Source of the DNA: Allolobophora icterica
Taxonomy: Eukaryota > Annelida > Clitellata > Crassiclitellata > Lumbricidae
DNA: 64,000 nucleotides
NCBI GenBank assembly: GCA_963556255.1
Contig: OY744611.1
Span: forward strand, 33,369,432 to 33,433,431
Direction of reading: 5' to 3'
The translations under genes and the position numbers were made by a program. The notes beneath the pieces were generated by a model. It made no database searches. It was not told the DNA's origin and was given only the letters and a program-made list of their open reading frames with translations. Shown piece after piece: positions 34,519-59,167 of this stretch. Position 1 is the first letter of the stretch, and each line of letters opens with the position of its first letter.

Positions 34519-35677
34519 GGTGTACGGACTTTCGCTCACAGGACGATCGCTCATAGGACGATCGCTCATAGGACTATCGCTCATAGGGACTATCGCTCAT
34601 AGGGATGATCGCACATAGGACGATCGCTCATAGGACGATCGCTCATAGGACGATCGCCCATAGGACGATCGCTCATAGGACGATCGCTCATAAGGACGAT
34701 CGCTCATAGGGACGATCGCCCATAGGACGATCGCTCATAGGACGATCGCTCATAGGACGATCGCCCATTGGACGGTCGCTCATAGGACTATCGCCCATAG
34801 GGACGATCGCTCATAGGGACGATCGCTCATACGGACCATACATACATATATGCTTAAAAGTAGGGACGCGAGCAATTAACTTCATATTAACTAGTAGATA
34901 GTTTTGAAGTATAGGCACATCAAAGTAGGAAATTTCAGAAATATTTGTGAAGTCATTTGGAATATTTGATAAGTTTTATAATTGGTAGCCAATTGGAAGT
35001 GTAGTCAATAATTGCTGGCTAATTGGAAGCTAATTGCTAGCTAATTGGAAGTTTATTTAATAATTGCTAGCTAATTGGAGGTTTATTACTCGCGTCCTAC
35101 TTTGACGCTAGAAATAATGAAGTAACATCAAACGAACATTCAATAACGGTTACACAATAGCAATGCTGTACGTACAATAACACCAAACGGTGAATGTACA
35201 CATCTACGCACTTCAAATAAGAAACATATTTCCGTTTGGTATAAAATGCCCCGAAATGAGAACCACAAAAACATTATCGATCGCATTAAATGGATCCATA
35301 AACTATGGTCTCAGTGTATTATCGACAACTGTACTTTTCTATGGTCATATGAGCGATAGTCCTATGAGCGATAGTCCCTATGAGCGATCGTCCCTATGAG
35401 CGATAGTCCCTATGAGCGATCGTCCCTATGAGCGATAGTCCTATGAGCGATCGTCCTATGGGCGATCGTCCTATGAGCGATCGTCCTATGTGCGATCGTC
35501 CCTATGAGCGATAGTCCCTATGAGCGATCGTCCTATGAGCGATCGTCCTATGGGCGATCGTCCTATGAGCGATCGTCCTATGAGCGATCGTCCCTATGAG
35601 CGATCGTCCCTATGAGCGATAGTCCTATGAGCGACCGTCCTATGAGCGATCGTCCTATGAGCGATTGTCCTAGAACC
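34519..35677. mobile_element. Foldback element with 15-mer tandem arms, 8-bp target duplication
   Basis: Two arms of about 320 bp are inverted copies of each other. Each is made of tandem 14-16-bp units of type GCTCATAGGACGATC. The outer ends (GGTGTACGGAC and GTCCTAGAACC) pair, and a perfect CATAATCC duplication flanks them (34511-34518, 35678-35685). The centre (about 34850-35340) is non-coding and has its own inverted ends (AAGTAGGGACGCGAG and CTCGCGTCCTACTTT), suggesting a nested element. No transposase is present. Confidence 0.9.
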
Positions 35678-35689
35678 CATAATCCAGCA

Positions 35690-37125
35690 TTATCCAATTC
35701 AATCAAATAGAATTCGATGTGACTCCGCTGCAAATTGAATCCGCGACTATCGACTCAAACGTCGAGCACTCAACCAATTAGACCAGTCAACCTGTTATCC
35801 TTTCCAATTGGTCCGACTGGTAATTGGACGATAAACATAGGGACCCACCTGTTCGCCTGATATCGGGTTCCAACCTATCGACTCCTTAAACTAAACTTGC
35901 CAATTGGATAATAACTCGGTTGGTCGGACTTGGTCCATTTGTTTATCCCGTGGGCGAAAATCATGGGACAGAGCATGTATATATAATTTATAGGAGTACA
36001 GTGTGGGCAAAAACTAAAGAACTTAGCGTACCTCTATAGGATATATCAGAGTACACTATGCGCGAAACAAATCGGACTTGACTAACAACAAATTGGATTA
36101 AGCAGTGGACGAAAACTTTTTGTTAACCTTTTCATTGCCATCCAATGTCACACAATCAGGGACTGAGAACTCGTGATTGTTCAGCGTCACAGATAAAATA
36201 GTTTGCGTAGTTTCCTTTTATTTTAAGTCGATTATTCGTGTAATCAAATGCAATATTCTATAATATGGTGTAATGTGATGTAACGAGATCTCAGGTAACA
36301 TACTGTAATAAAATCAAGGGTATACGTACCGTAATAAAATGAAATGTAGCATTCTGTAATCAAGTGAAAGGTAGTATAATCAACTCAGAGGTAACATACC
36401 GTAATCAAATGATAGGTTAGGTAACAAACTGTAATCAAATCTAATTAAATCTAGTCTGACCTGGTTTAATTTGACCTACTCTAGCCCTTTCTATTACATT
36501 CTGTTCTTTTCTGTGGCTTCTATAGCGACATGTAACAGTGTTACACTGGCCATAAACCACGATCCGTTGCCTGTGCACAGTTAATCCGGGAGGTAATATC
36601 CGCAATACGAGCTCAGTCAATCGAAGTAATCCAGGAATCTAATCTAGTAATTTCTATAGCGCCATTATAAGAATGTCCAAGACATCAGTCGAGTGAAATG
36701 CAATTAAAACTCATAATCCCTTGGAGAGGCCAGGTCGAGAACAATCCATGAGAACGATCGAGAAGAACAGTTCAGAAGATCGAGAATATACCGCCTCCAA
36801 ATGAAAATCTAACTGTGAACCGCATGGATAACAGGTCCTATACAGCCAGCTGAGTTCAAGCGGAGCGCAGGCAGGCACGTGATTTCCACGCTCTGGAGTA
36901 TAGACTCTACTGCAACGAATTAGTTTATAGACTAAGTGACTAAGTTTAATTACTACTTCTGTGGCCACAGTTTTAATCACTGTACAGGTATGTCTACGTT
37001 CTTAGTGCCTGACTGACTAGCCAGCTCGCTCACTCACTCTCCCACTCACTTGCTCACTGACTCGCTCGCTCGCTCACTCGCTCACTACTCGCCTGCTAAA
37101 TGACTGACCGACAATAAGTAAAGTA
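35690..37125. other. Non-coding stretch
   Basis: No supported gene. It includes a tRNA-like minus-strand segment (about 35790-35715), a lone mariner-like terminus near 35998 (ACAGTGTGGGCAAAAACT), and imperfect GTAATCAAATG/GGTAACATACC repeats at 36230-36450. Confidence 0.5.
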
Positions 37126-37259
37126 AGCAATGATAAGGCAAGGCATATTGTAAGGTAATGTAAGGTAAGGTAATAATAGGTAATGCAATGCAATGTAATG
37201 CAAGGTAAGGTAAGGTAAAATAATGCAAAGTAATGCAAAGCATTATAAGGTAAGTAAGG

Positions 37260-37390
37260 TAAGGTGAGGTCACCTTGTCACCTTGTGCCGTCAGTTCGTG
37301 GAACTCTAGCGACCGTCATGACCAGCCTCCTCCATTCCTCCGTGTTCCGTACCGCGTCCCTTAGTTGTGCAAGGTTCATCGCTGTGAGGT
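37260..37390 (-). pseudogene. RTE-like LINE 3' end fragment
   Basis: The minus strand encodes MNLAQLRDAVRNTEEWRRLV then MTVARVPRTDGTR and a stop, followed by ACAAGGTGACAAGGTGACC. This matches the C-terminus and tail of the 30076-31737 element (MNLAELRDLSSNRRRW...), so it is a second, heavily truncated member. A degenerate TAAGGTAAGG repeat (37127-37270) abuts it. Confidence 0.8.
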
Positions 37391-37574
37391 GAGGTAAAAC
37401 ATTATATTGCAAATATTTCCATATTATATCGCAGCAAATTACATTGCAATGGAACTCTGACGCCCAAATGATGAAAACTTGTTCAAATTTTCATGAGTTA
37501 TCGACCATCTGTCAAAATTAATATTAGTCGAACCCAGTAATCAGCGTGGGTCTGTGGGATAAGATATTATTATT

Positions 37575-38090
<516 letters not shown>

Positions 38091-38184
38091 ATTATTGGCC
38101 ATGAACTCCAATCCCTATTATCAGTAGTATTTTAATTTATTATTATTACTTTTACTCCTACTATTACTCTTACTACTAGTATTG

Positions 38185-38191
38185 CTATTGC

Positions 38192-38266
<75 letters not shown>

Positions 38267-38300
38267 CATCATCATCATCATCGTCATCATCATCATTATT
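38185..38300. repeat. (TTA)n(TCA)n microsatellite
   Basis: A 75-base TTA run passes into TCA/TCG. The frame that follows (38320-38637) is Pro/Thr/His-rich with no domain, and I do not call it a gene. Confidence 0.9.
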
Positions 38301-38639
38301 AGTGGCAGTGTTTGTGATCCTTCCAATAATTAATCATTTTGTTCGTCTGGAGTACTGTATAGCACAACATGACTTAGCTATGCGGCTCAAAAATGAACGA
38401 ATGATGGGCCTCAGGGATCTTCCCGTATTCCCATCACATCACCCTCCACAACACACCACCCTCTCCATCACAACACCCTCCCCGTCACACCGCCATCCCC
38501 ATCACACTACTATTCCCACAACCACCACCTCTACACGTCCTACGAGAGCCGACACCCTCGTGAATAATTTCGTGCAGTCTATAGGATCCGAAGACCGAGG
38601 ACCAAATGACAGGTCCGCAGAAAAAATGGTCTCGTAATT

Positions 38640-38992
38640 GTATCAACAGACCTTGTTTGGCGGCTCCACTTTGTCTAGACTTGCGCTAGATAATTAAGGA
38701 AGCAAGCAGCGTCGTTCTAAAGGTAGTGTCATGTAATGTAGGAGTTAGAATCTCGGCTTCACGTCCAAAGAGTACCATCAGTTTATTGGATTAAATTAAA
38801 TTTGATTGGATTGAATTGGATTAAATTAAACTGGATTGGATCACATTAGATTAGATTAGATTATATTAGATTAGATTAGATTAGATTAGGCTAACCTTGA
38901 CTGGACTAGATAAGATTAGATCGGAACCGATTAGATTACATTACAACAGGTTAAACAAATTAAATTGCAACAGTCAATCTATCTATCTATCT
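38640..38992. other. Non-coding, (GATTA)n-rich
   Basis: Degenerate GATTAGATTA repeats at 38785-38940 and (ATCT)n just before the MITE. No gene. Confidence 0.7.
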
Positions 38993-39000
38993 ATCTGTAA

Positions 39001-39268
39001 CAGTGGTCTCCAACCTTTTTTCGGTGAGGAGCCGCATTGCAAGTTGAGCAACTTTTGGTAGCTGCCAATGTCTTAGGTCGAAGTTAGGAGCACAACAAAT
39101 AATGGCTATAGCGCTATTAACACTAGCGTTAATCATAATATATAATATCATGGAAACGGTCCATTTTTATAGTGCAATTTTATTTCGTCACATAGAAAAT
39201 GTCATTTCCTGGAAAGATCTGGAGAGCCGACGCAGAACTTTTCGAGAGCCGCGAGTTGGTGACCACTG
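39001..39268. mobile_element. hAT-like MITE
   Basis: Ends CAGTGGTCTCCAACC and GTTGGTGACCACTG are 268 bp apart. Flanks ATCTGTAA and ATCTATAA form an 8-bp duplication with one mismatch. Confidence 0.85.
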
Positions 39269-39446
39269 ATCTATAATGAACTTATACATCGCCCCTTCAA
39301 GAAATCTGCTCAGTGGCGCTCCCGACCCAGGCCCTGTCAAAAAAGAAAGGTCTTAAGCAAGGCCATAGAAAGTACCTGAGAGGTCCCTAATGAGGGAGCG
39401 AAGCGATAGAGGGAGGTCATGCCAGACAGTAGGACCCACTACGGAG

Positions 39447-40613
39447 CAGTGATGTAGTCGAGTCCACCTAAGCCGAGTCCGAGTCAAGTCCGAGTCCATC
39501 TAAGCCGAGTCCGAGTCGAGTCCGAGTCCTGAGGTGTTCGAGTCCGAGTCCGAGTCCTAGTCACTAAAGATCGAGTCCAAGTCCGAGTCCGAGTCCAAGT
39601 CCATCCTCATCAAAATACACTGAACCACGCAATTCAATGCCATAGAAAAATAATATCAGTTACATAACCATATATGTAGAAAGAATGTTTAATGTAATTT
39701 ACCCAAATTTCACATTAAAAACCCTAAATTAAATAAAGTGTTTTTTGATAATCTGGCACGATCATGAGGAAACATAAATTCTTCCACTGCTGAACACAAG
39801 TTCAGTAGGTAGGAACAGTTAGAACGTAAATGCCACAAGTGCAGTTGTGGCATGTCACGTCCTCGCTCCCTCTCTACACTGGAAAGGGCGATACGAAAGT
39901 TTCTTCTAATTCGAGGCGATAAATTAATAACTCTATGCACAGTTTAGCATTATAATTATTGAAGATATATCATATATTTACAAATCGACAATCCCTAGTA
40001 TTCAGATGACCGTTCTCTTCAATGTCATACCCTTCACGGTGTTCGCCTCTATAAATGTGCCCGTTCACGCCAATTAGAAACCCTCAGTCTTATACCCCAG
40101 TCTATTCATGATACTCGTCTTCACTTCATTAGTTTGTGCTGTCTGCTGGTAGGAACTGGTTGGCGCCAGAATAGTTCCAGCTGTTCTGGCTTAATGCCTA
40201 TAGGCCTGTGGATGCCTATACCAGGCCAAATAGAGACCCTCTGTTTTATACCCCAGTCTATTGATGATACTCGTCTCACTTCATTAGTTTCTATTGTCTG
40301 CTAGTAGGAACTGGTTGGAGCCGGAATAGGTCCACCTGTTCTGGCTGATGCCTGTAGCGACGGTCGGCCGGGTATTCACGTCAGTTCTCGCATGAGGGGT
40401 GGTCTTGGCCGTGACATGGCAATACAGTTGCCTGTTCTGCCCTGAAATTGTGACTCGGAAAACGAGTCAGCGAGTCAAATTCGAGTCCAGGGTTCGAGTC
40501 CGAGTCCAAGTCCGAGTCGTGACAGTCCAAGTCCGAGTCCGAGTCCGAGTCCGCAAAAAATCGGTCTCGAGTCGGACTCGAGTCCTTGGCCGGACTCGAG
40601 TACTACATCACTG
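39447..40613. mobile_element. hAT-like element with GAGTCC subterminal arrays
   Basis: Ends CAGTGATGTAGTCGAGTCC and GGACTCGAGTACTACATCACTG are flanked by a perfect CTACGGAG duplication (39439-39446, 40614-40621). Both subterminal regions (39457-39605 and 40465-40600) consist of GAGTCCGAGTCC repeats in the same orientation. An internal 115-bp block is tandemly duplicated (about 40075-40195 and 40225-40345). There is no transposase. It interrupts another dispersed repeat (39280-39440 and 40615-41050). Confidence 0.9.
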
Positions 40614-41066
40614 CTACGGAGAATACCCTACGCTGTGCCATAGCAGTACGAGCATAGGGGGATAACAAAATCACTCCGGAAGGCTGAGCGCAAGGCACGA
40701 CGCCCCGCACAAGCAGAAGTTAAAGTAAAAAGCTCGCAGAGGTAGGCCGGGGCCCGCCCTAGGACACAATGCCACGCCATGGTGGAGATCCTGTAATGAA
40801 TGCGATGCTGCATGGACAATAAGCCAATGGAGAACGTCTTACATAATTCAGAGACGAGGTCAAACCTGAAGATACCGCCAACCAAGCGTGCAGCCGACCG
40901 CAGAACCCTCTCTAGACAAGAAGGGCGAGTTTGAGGAAGTCCAAAAAATACATAGGAGCTATAATAATCTAGTCGATTGACAATAAATGCATGTACCAGA
41001 GTGGAAGCAGCGGAGAATGAAAGGGAGCGGGATACGACACGTAGATCAGATCAGATTAGAAAAGCC

Positions 41067-42040
<974 letters not shown>

Positions 42041-42045
42041 CAACG

Positions 42046-42420
42046 TTTTCATGTAACATACATGCATCAATGTTGAACTGATGTATGTTATATCGTTGCA
42101 ATAAAAATTGATTGATTGATTTTCATGTAACATACATGTACCAATGTTGAACTGATGTATGTTATATCGTTGCAATAAAAATTGATTGATTGATTTTCAT
42201 GTAACATACATGTACCAATGTTGAACTGATGTATGTTATATCGTTGCAATAAAAATTGATTAATTGATTTTCATGTAACATACGTGTACCAATGTTGAAC
42301 TGATGTATGTTATATCGTTGCAATAAAAATTGATTAATTGATTTTCATGTAACATACGTGTACCAATGTTGAACTGATGTATGTTATATCATTGCAATAA
42401 AAATTGATTGATTGATTGAT

Positions 42421-42474
<54 letters not shown>

Positions 42475-42475
42475 C
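42046..42475. repeat. Tandem array of a 74-bp LINE-type 3' tail, ending in (GATT)n
   Basis: Five units of about 74 bp (TTTCATGTAACATACATG ... GTTGCAATAAAAATTGATT) differ by only a few bases. Each ends in an AATAAAAATTGATTGATT tail, and the last one runs into a 70-base GATT array. Confidence 0.9.
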
Positions 42476-42519
42476 AATATAAAATTGCGTTTCCTATTTA
42501 GCAATTACAATTACAATTG

Positions 42520-42750
42520 TGGGGCGTGGTGGCTCAGTGGTAAGTTCGGCGCCTTGTGACCGGAGGGTTGCAGGTTCGAATCCCACTCTCGCCGCTGCGT
42601 ACGGACCTTGGGCAAGTCCTTCACCCACGATTGCTCGTGGCGCTTCGGCGTGAAAATTCCGGCACAGTATCAAATGCTGTAGTCGGGAGCGCCTCTGAGT
42701 AGTAGTTGACTTCGAGAGGCGCTATAGAAATATCCGGAATAAAAAAAACA
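42520..42750 (+). mobile_element. tRNA-derived SINE
   Basis: A Pol III A box TGGCTCAGTGG (42530-42540) and B box GGTTCGAATCC (42573-42583) are spaced as in a tRNA. A body and a 3' end GAGAGGCGCTATAGAAATATCC with an A-rich tail follow. The tail matches fragments at 13045 and 23803 and the CR1-like LINE end near 13840. There is no cloverleaf good enough for a working tRNA. Confidence 0.85.
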
Positions 42751-42755
42751 ATCAT

Positions 42756-42800
42756 CATCACCACCACCACCACCGTCGTCGTCGTCGTCGTCGTCGTCGT
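42756..42800. repeat. (CAT/CAC/CGT)n microsatellite
   Basis: A short trinucleotide tract starting at the SINE tail. Confidence 0.8.
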
Positions 42801-43032
42801 AGCTGTCAATCAAGTTCAGAACGATATCAGATACATCTGATTGAAAGGGATTGAAATGCTTTCGACTGCATCAGACTCGATTAGTTTAGCAAAGACTAGA
42901 CTTTACAGAACTTGAAGAGACTAGACTACAATTAACCAAATTAGATTACATTAAATTAGACAACCGACAAATTTGCAGGCCTTAATTCCTTACAACCTTT
43001 CGCAAGAAGCATTACTCGAGGCTTTAGATGAC

Positions 43033-43464
<432 letters not shown>

Positions 43465-43512
43465 GTACATTAATCTATCTAATCTAATCTAATCCAACCT
43501 AACCTAATCTAA

Positions 43513-43653
43513 CACTGGCGTAAACTTGTCCAAAATATTGGCGGGGGATTTGGTTATTCATTCTGCACTTGTTGCATTGGGTGTACAGTCCATCTCAATT
43601 ATTGGGGGTGGGACACGTGCCCCGGCTGCCCCCCCCCAGAGTCTACGCCTATG
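43513..43653. mobile_element. Possible hAT-like MITE inside (TAATC)n
   Basis: Ends CACTGGCGTAAAC and GTCTACGCCTATG are imperfect inverted repeats. TAATCTAA lies on both sides, but the flank is itself a TAATC repeat, so the duplication is not decisive. The CCCC-rich interior resembles the 25919/27874 family. Confidence 0.5.
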
Positions 43654-43866
43654 TAATCTAATCTAATCTAATCTAATCTAACAAACGCCAAATGTCCGTT
43701 AATAATCCCCGCAGACTGGCTTTGTTTATCTACTTATTGCACTTTTTACGTGTGTATGGTCAGTCAATCAGAATCCGATTAAATCATACAGGTTGTTGCA
43801 CGGAGTCCTTTCAGCAGACTCGAACCCGCACTTCCTGGGCTACAGACAAGGCGTCCTACCGAATAG

Positions 43867-44265
43867 GGGGAACGGACATTATCCCAAGGACATTATCCCC
43901 CCGGACATTATCCCCCCCCCCGGACAGAATCCCCCCGATTTTAGCTAGGACATCCCCCCGGACAAAATCCCCCCTCTGTGTAATAAGCCTATTTCCTTGT
44001 AATCCCGTGTGCGTCATGTATGTTAGCTTGTATGTATGTATGCATGTATGTATTTATGTATGGATGTATGTACGTATGCATGCATGTATGTGTATATGTA
44101 TTTATGTATGTATGTATGCATGCATGTATGTATTTATGTATGGATGGATGGTTCTATGTACGTATGAGTGTATGTATGTATTTATTTGTTCACGTATGTA
44201 TGTATTTAAGTATGTATATATGTATGTATATATGTATATAAGTATGTATATATGTATTTGTGTAA

Positions 44266-44296
<31 letters not shown>

Positions 44297-45303
44297 TGTA
44301 CACTGTGTCCCGATGAAAGTGGACCCCAAGAAAAAGTGTCATAACTCGGTCAAAACTTTTAGCATTTGCCTGAAATTTTAAAAACGACAACAATAGCCAT
44401 ATTACAACCAAATCCTAACGCCGTTTGGAAATGTTGCCGAGTTTGTTAAGTTTGTGAATGTTTGAGAGGCAGCCCTGAAAATGGGAAGTTTCCAACATAC
44501 AAGAGCCATAAGGAAGTGCAGTTCAGCTACAGCTGGTGTTCAAAATGTCCTTTTTGTTCACGGACACACGACCGTGGACGTGGACGCCACCGTTTGATGG
44601 CCCGATCGATGATCACGTGATCAAACAGCTGCCACTCTTCAATCAGACGCGCCTCCGGTGATCGACGTCACGAATGCGGGAACGATAAACGCGCTCCTCC
44701 AGTACACTCCAGGTTTGGATTTCGCGTCTGATTGAAGAGTTGCATGCTGTTTGACCACGTGATCATCGATCGGGCCATCAAACAGTGGCGTCCACGTCCA
44801 CGGTCGTGTGTCCGTGAACAAAAAGGGCATTTTGAACACCAGCTGTTGCTGAACTTCACTTCCTTATGGCTCTTGTATGTTGGAAACTTCCCATTTTCAG
44901 GGCTGCGTCTCAAACATTCACAAACTTGACAAACTCACCAACATTTCCAAACGGCGTTAGGATTTGGTGGCAATATGGCTACTCCTGTTGTTTTTAAAAT
45001 TTCAGGCAAATGCTAAAAGTTTTGACCGAGTTATGGCACTCTTTCTTGGGGTCCACTTTTCATCGGGACACAGTGTATATATGTATGTATATATGCATGT
45101 ATATATGTATATATGTAGGTATATATGTATATATGTATATTATGCATGTATGTATATATGTATGTATGATATATGTGTGAAGTATAGGTTATTTCCTAGC
45201 CGGGGGATTATGTCCTACCCCGGGGGGATTCTGTCCGGGGGGGATAATGTCCGGGGGGATAATGTCCGGGGGGATAATGTCCGGGGGATAATGTCCTACA
45301 CTC
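43867..45303. mobile_element. Foldback element with GGACATTATCCCCC arms, hosting a second hairpin element
   Basis: The left arm (43867-43980) is built of GGACATTATCCCCC-type units and the right arm (45195-45303) of their reverse complement. A 9-bp duplication ACCGAATAG flanks the whole (43858-43866, 45304-45312). The centre holds (TATG)n and a 775-bp mariner-type hairpin (44301-45075). Confidence 0.8.
44301..45075. mobile_element. Mariner-type palindromic MITE
   Basis: CACTGTGTCCCGATGAAAG at the left end and its complement at the right are flanked by TA on both sides. About 350 bp of each half pair with the other, leaving a centre of about 50-80 bp (44650-44725). Frames in it mirror each other and are not genes. 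Confidence 0.9.
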
Positions 45304-45312
45304 ACCGAATAG

Positions 45313-46855
45313 CCCACGGTGCCCTACAACCAGAGAACTGCTAGACAATCTTTGTACAAGTCAGCTGTTTGCGAGCGTTTTATCTACCTTGCTAAAAGTA
45401 AGTAAGTGTGTACTTATATATTTTGGCCTACCAGTTGCGTACCCGCAGTGGCGCACTCTGGTGTACATACAAGCCGGGATTATAAGCAACGTTTAAGAAA
45501 TCGTCCACAAGAACTAATCGAAATATAACTGATAAAGTAATCGAGAAACGTAACTTTGTAATAATGTAACCCTGTCAGAATATAATTACTTAGCGATTTA
45601 AATCTTTCAATGACGTAAAGTATTTTTTCAATGACGTCAAGCATAAGTTTGTAATAATGTAATCGTGTGATAATGTAATTAATTACAAAAGTAAATGGTG
45701 TAATAACGTAAGTTACGTTACAACGTAACATTGTAATGACGTAATCGTGTGAAAATGTAACTGCGTAATAGTGTAATCGCAATGTAATGCAATAGAGAAA
45801 ATTGAGCAAAATTACCAACAGAACACAGAACGAGGTAAGTTCTGCATTGCTTGAAGATTTTTGTCATTGTAGAAGTAGACACTAGTGTCTGGTGGCCAGA
45901 ACGCTCATAAACTTTTTTTATCTGGCAGTAAAACACAATGAATGTGGACCAATAAAACATTACTTTTAAAGAGAGCATTTAAAGTATTGTATGAAAAACA
46001 TTTGACACTACTAACGCCCATATACATCAATTGTCTGATAGTAAAGCACAGTCAGTGTGGCCTAGACGCTTAACAGCAGATTGTATCTAGAAACAGCAGA
46101 GAATAATGTTGCCAACACCTTATTATGTATTGTATCGGACTGTCTTACATTGTATTATATTGCGTCGTATAGTATTATACAATACAGTACAATACTGTAT
46201 TGTACTGTACATACTCTTTTGTATTATACTGTATTATATTGTATCTCAGTTGCCATGGTAGCACTTCCGTGAAGAAGAGTCAAATCTGAAGACTCTTTGA
46301 ATGACGCGGTCTTCGTACAATCAATTATACGTCAAAACTTGCAGTTGCGAATTTGCCTCCTATGTCAATGTATACCAACATTGCCAGCGTTGACACAATT
46401 GTTCAAAGTGTGTGGTCGTTGTACATTGCCTCCTATATCAGTGTACAAACATTGTCAACACTGGCGCAACATCATCAATGCGTGAAGTTGTAGAGCGTCA
46501 CATTCTGTGGAGCAATTGAACTTATTTTGAGCAAATTTCCGGGATTCTAGAGTCGACTCGCTCTCTTTCTTTAAAATTCGAAGTCGATTATTCTGGCTCG
46601 AATTTAAGTCTTTTCACAACCTCACAGCAAATCACCTGCAAACAGAAATGATTCTAATGTATGGTGAGGAGTAGTAAGGCATGTTATAGTAGATGAGGTA
46701 ATATAAACAACAGTAAGGTAGGGTTAGGTAAGGATTGTAAGTAGATAAGGTAAGGAAGAATTTATATAGTGTTAGTTAAGAATCTTAACTAACACTATCT
46801 TAACTTAAGATAGTGCAATACACGAAGAGGTAAGATAAGATGTCATATAGTAAAA
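45313..46855. other. Non-coding stretch
   Basis: No gene is recognised. 45480-45790 is rich in short GTAATGTAATC repeats. A short imperfect duplication (TTGCCTCCTATGTCAATGTA and TTGCCTCCTATATCAGTGTA) sits at about 46350-46445. Confidence 0.5.
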
Positions 46856-46872
46856 TATGGTTGTGGAGGGCG

Positions 46873-47008
46873 GGATAGGGTAGGGTAGGGTAGGGTAGGG
46901 TAGGGTAGGGTAGGGTAGGGTAGGGTAGGGTAGGGTAGGGTAGGGTAGGGTAGGGTAGGGTAGGGTAGGGTAGGGTAGGGTAGGGTAGGGTAGGGTAGGG
47001 TAGGGTAG
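46873..47008. repeat. (TAGGG)n pentamer array
   Basis: About 27 nearly perfect GGGTA repeats. This is a pentamer, not the TTAGGG telomere hexamer. The G-rich strand is the plus strand and can form G-quadruplexes. Confidence 0.95.
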
Positions 47009-47009
47009 A

Positions 47010-48190
47010 GGCATGATAGGGCAGATAGTGTCAAGTAAATCAGGGTAGGGTATGGTATGCTATGACAAGGTAAGGTACAGCAGATGGTGAGATACTGTAA
47101 GGTAAGCTAATTGCACAGCTGTAGACCTCGTCTGATTCAAGGCTCGTTTCAGACATCTGTAAATCATCGTCTTACTAAGCTGTAAAAATTGCACGTTATT
47201 ACTCCATCTATGTTACCTTTACCGATTGCTCTCGTCCTCGAAGGTAAGGTAAGGTAAAGTCGACTTTCAGTGTCTATTTTGTTTCAGTTATAGTGTTCGA
47301 ATGTAAGTAACACCGACGCCTGGCAGCCACAAGATGTCGCTAAACACCAGATTTTATCACCGGATATTATGTTTATACGTAGTCTTCTGAGGTAAGGTAA
47401 CTAACTCTGACACTGCTCGTACTCTGGCAGTGCCAGTCCCAAGCCTGGAAAAAAAGAGAGGCGACGCTAATGATCTTTGTCATCAAACAGTGTCGTTAAA
47501 CTCAAACTACTACTAAGGTAATGTTGACGCTAAAGGGCCTAGCAGAGGTCGCTAAACACCGGTTGTGATTATGCTTTTAGACACCTTTTCTGAAGCATGT
47601 TACGTACCACTGAAAGCGCATCTTGAACGCATCTCGTAAGGTGACAATGCACGGGTGTTTCGATGTAAGGTACGGTAGATGGCAGCCGAAAATGTCGTTG
47701 AACACCGAATACAACTCCAGCACACAGAGGCCGTGTCGTTAGTTTTGCAGAAGGAAATTTTTCTCTCTTAAACAGACCGCGTTGTCTTAAAACTCGCCTT
47801 AGTTCTTCAAATATTGCGAATTCGTAAAATTCTTCTAAACACTTATTCGGAAAAGTGGAAACGATAGTTGAGGTCTTCCAGGTAAGTAAGTAAACACCAA
47901 GAAGCGACTCACATTTGCCGCCAACCACAAAAGTTTTCCATTCAAGTAATTCAAAACCGGGAATGGAGATTATACGGCGCCAGTACAAGGTTTTTCAGAA
48001 GGTAGTTAAGTAAGTAAGCACCGAGAAGTGACATTCATTTGGCGTTCTCCATACGCACAGTCCACGTGAGATCATCGTAGCCTCGAACTGACGCATCGAG
48101 CCTCGAACCCAAAACGAGATTCGAAAACTTCTGTAGCGCCAGTTTCAAGCGTCGATTTGAACGAAACAATGAGCAGTTGAATCTTCTTCC
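47010..48190. other. 3' flank of Kv2, no gene recognised
   Basis: A minus-strand frame (47988-47569, 139 codons) shows no domain and no family resemblance. TAAGGTAAGG motifs are scattered through the region. Part may be Kv2 3' UTR. Confidence 0.4.

Positions 48191-59167
<10,977 letters not shown>

Noticed and set aside
34519..35677. CRISPR-like array of short direct repeats
   Set aside because: Units are contiguous without spacers, the context is eukaryotic, and the two arrays form inverted arms of a foldback element.
38182..38637. Thr/Pro/His-rich 151-codon frame after a TTA array
   Set aside because: Half is a microsatellite and the rest is compositionally biased without a domain or splice support.
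42520..42620. Functional tRNA gene
   Set aside because: A and B boxes are good, but the rest does not fold as a tRNA and the sequence continues into a SINE body and tail.
44639..44929. Paired frames around 44.7-44.9 kb and 43.7-44.4 kb
   Set aside because: They lie in the two halves of a palindromic MITE and mirror each other.
46873..47008. Interstitial telomere
   Set aside because: The unit is TAGGG, not TTAGGG, and no subtelomeric features are seen.
47569..47988. 139-codon minus-strand frame downstream of Kv2
   Set aside because: No domain, no splice-phase link and no family resemblance; probably chance.
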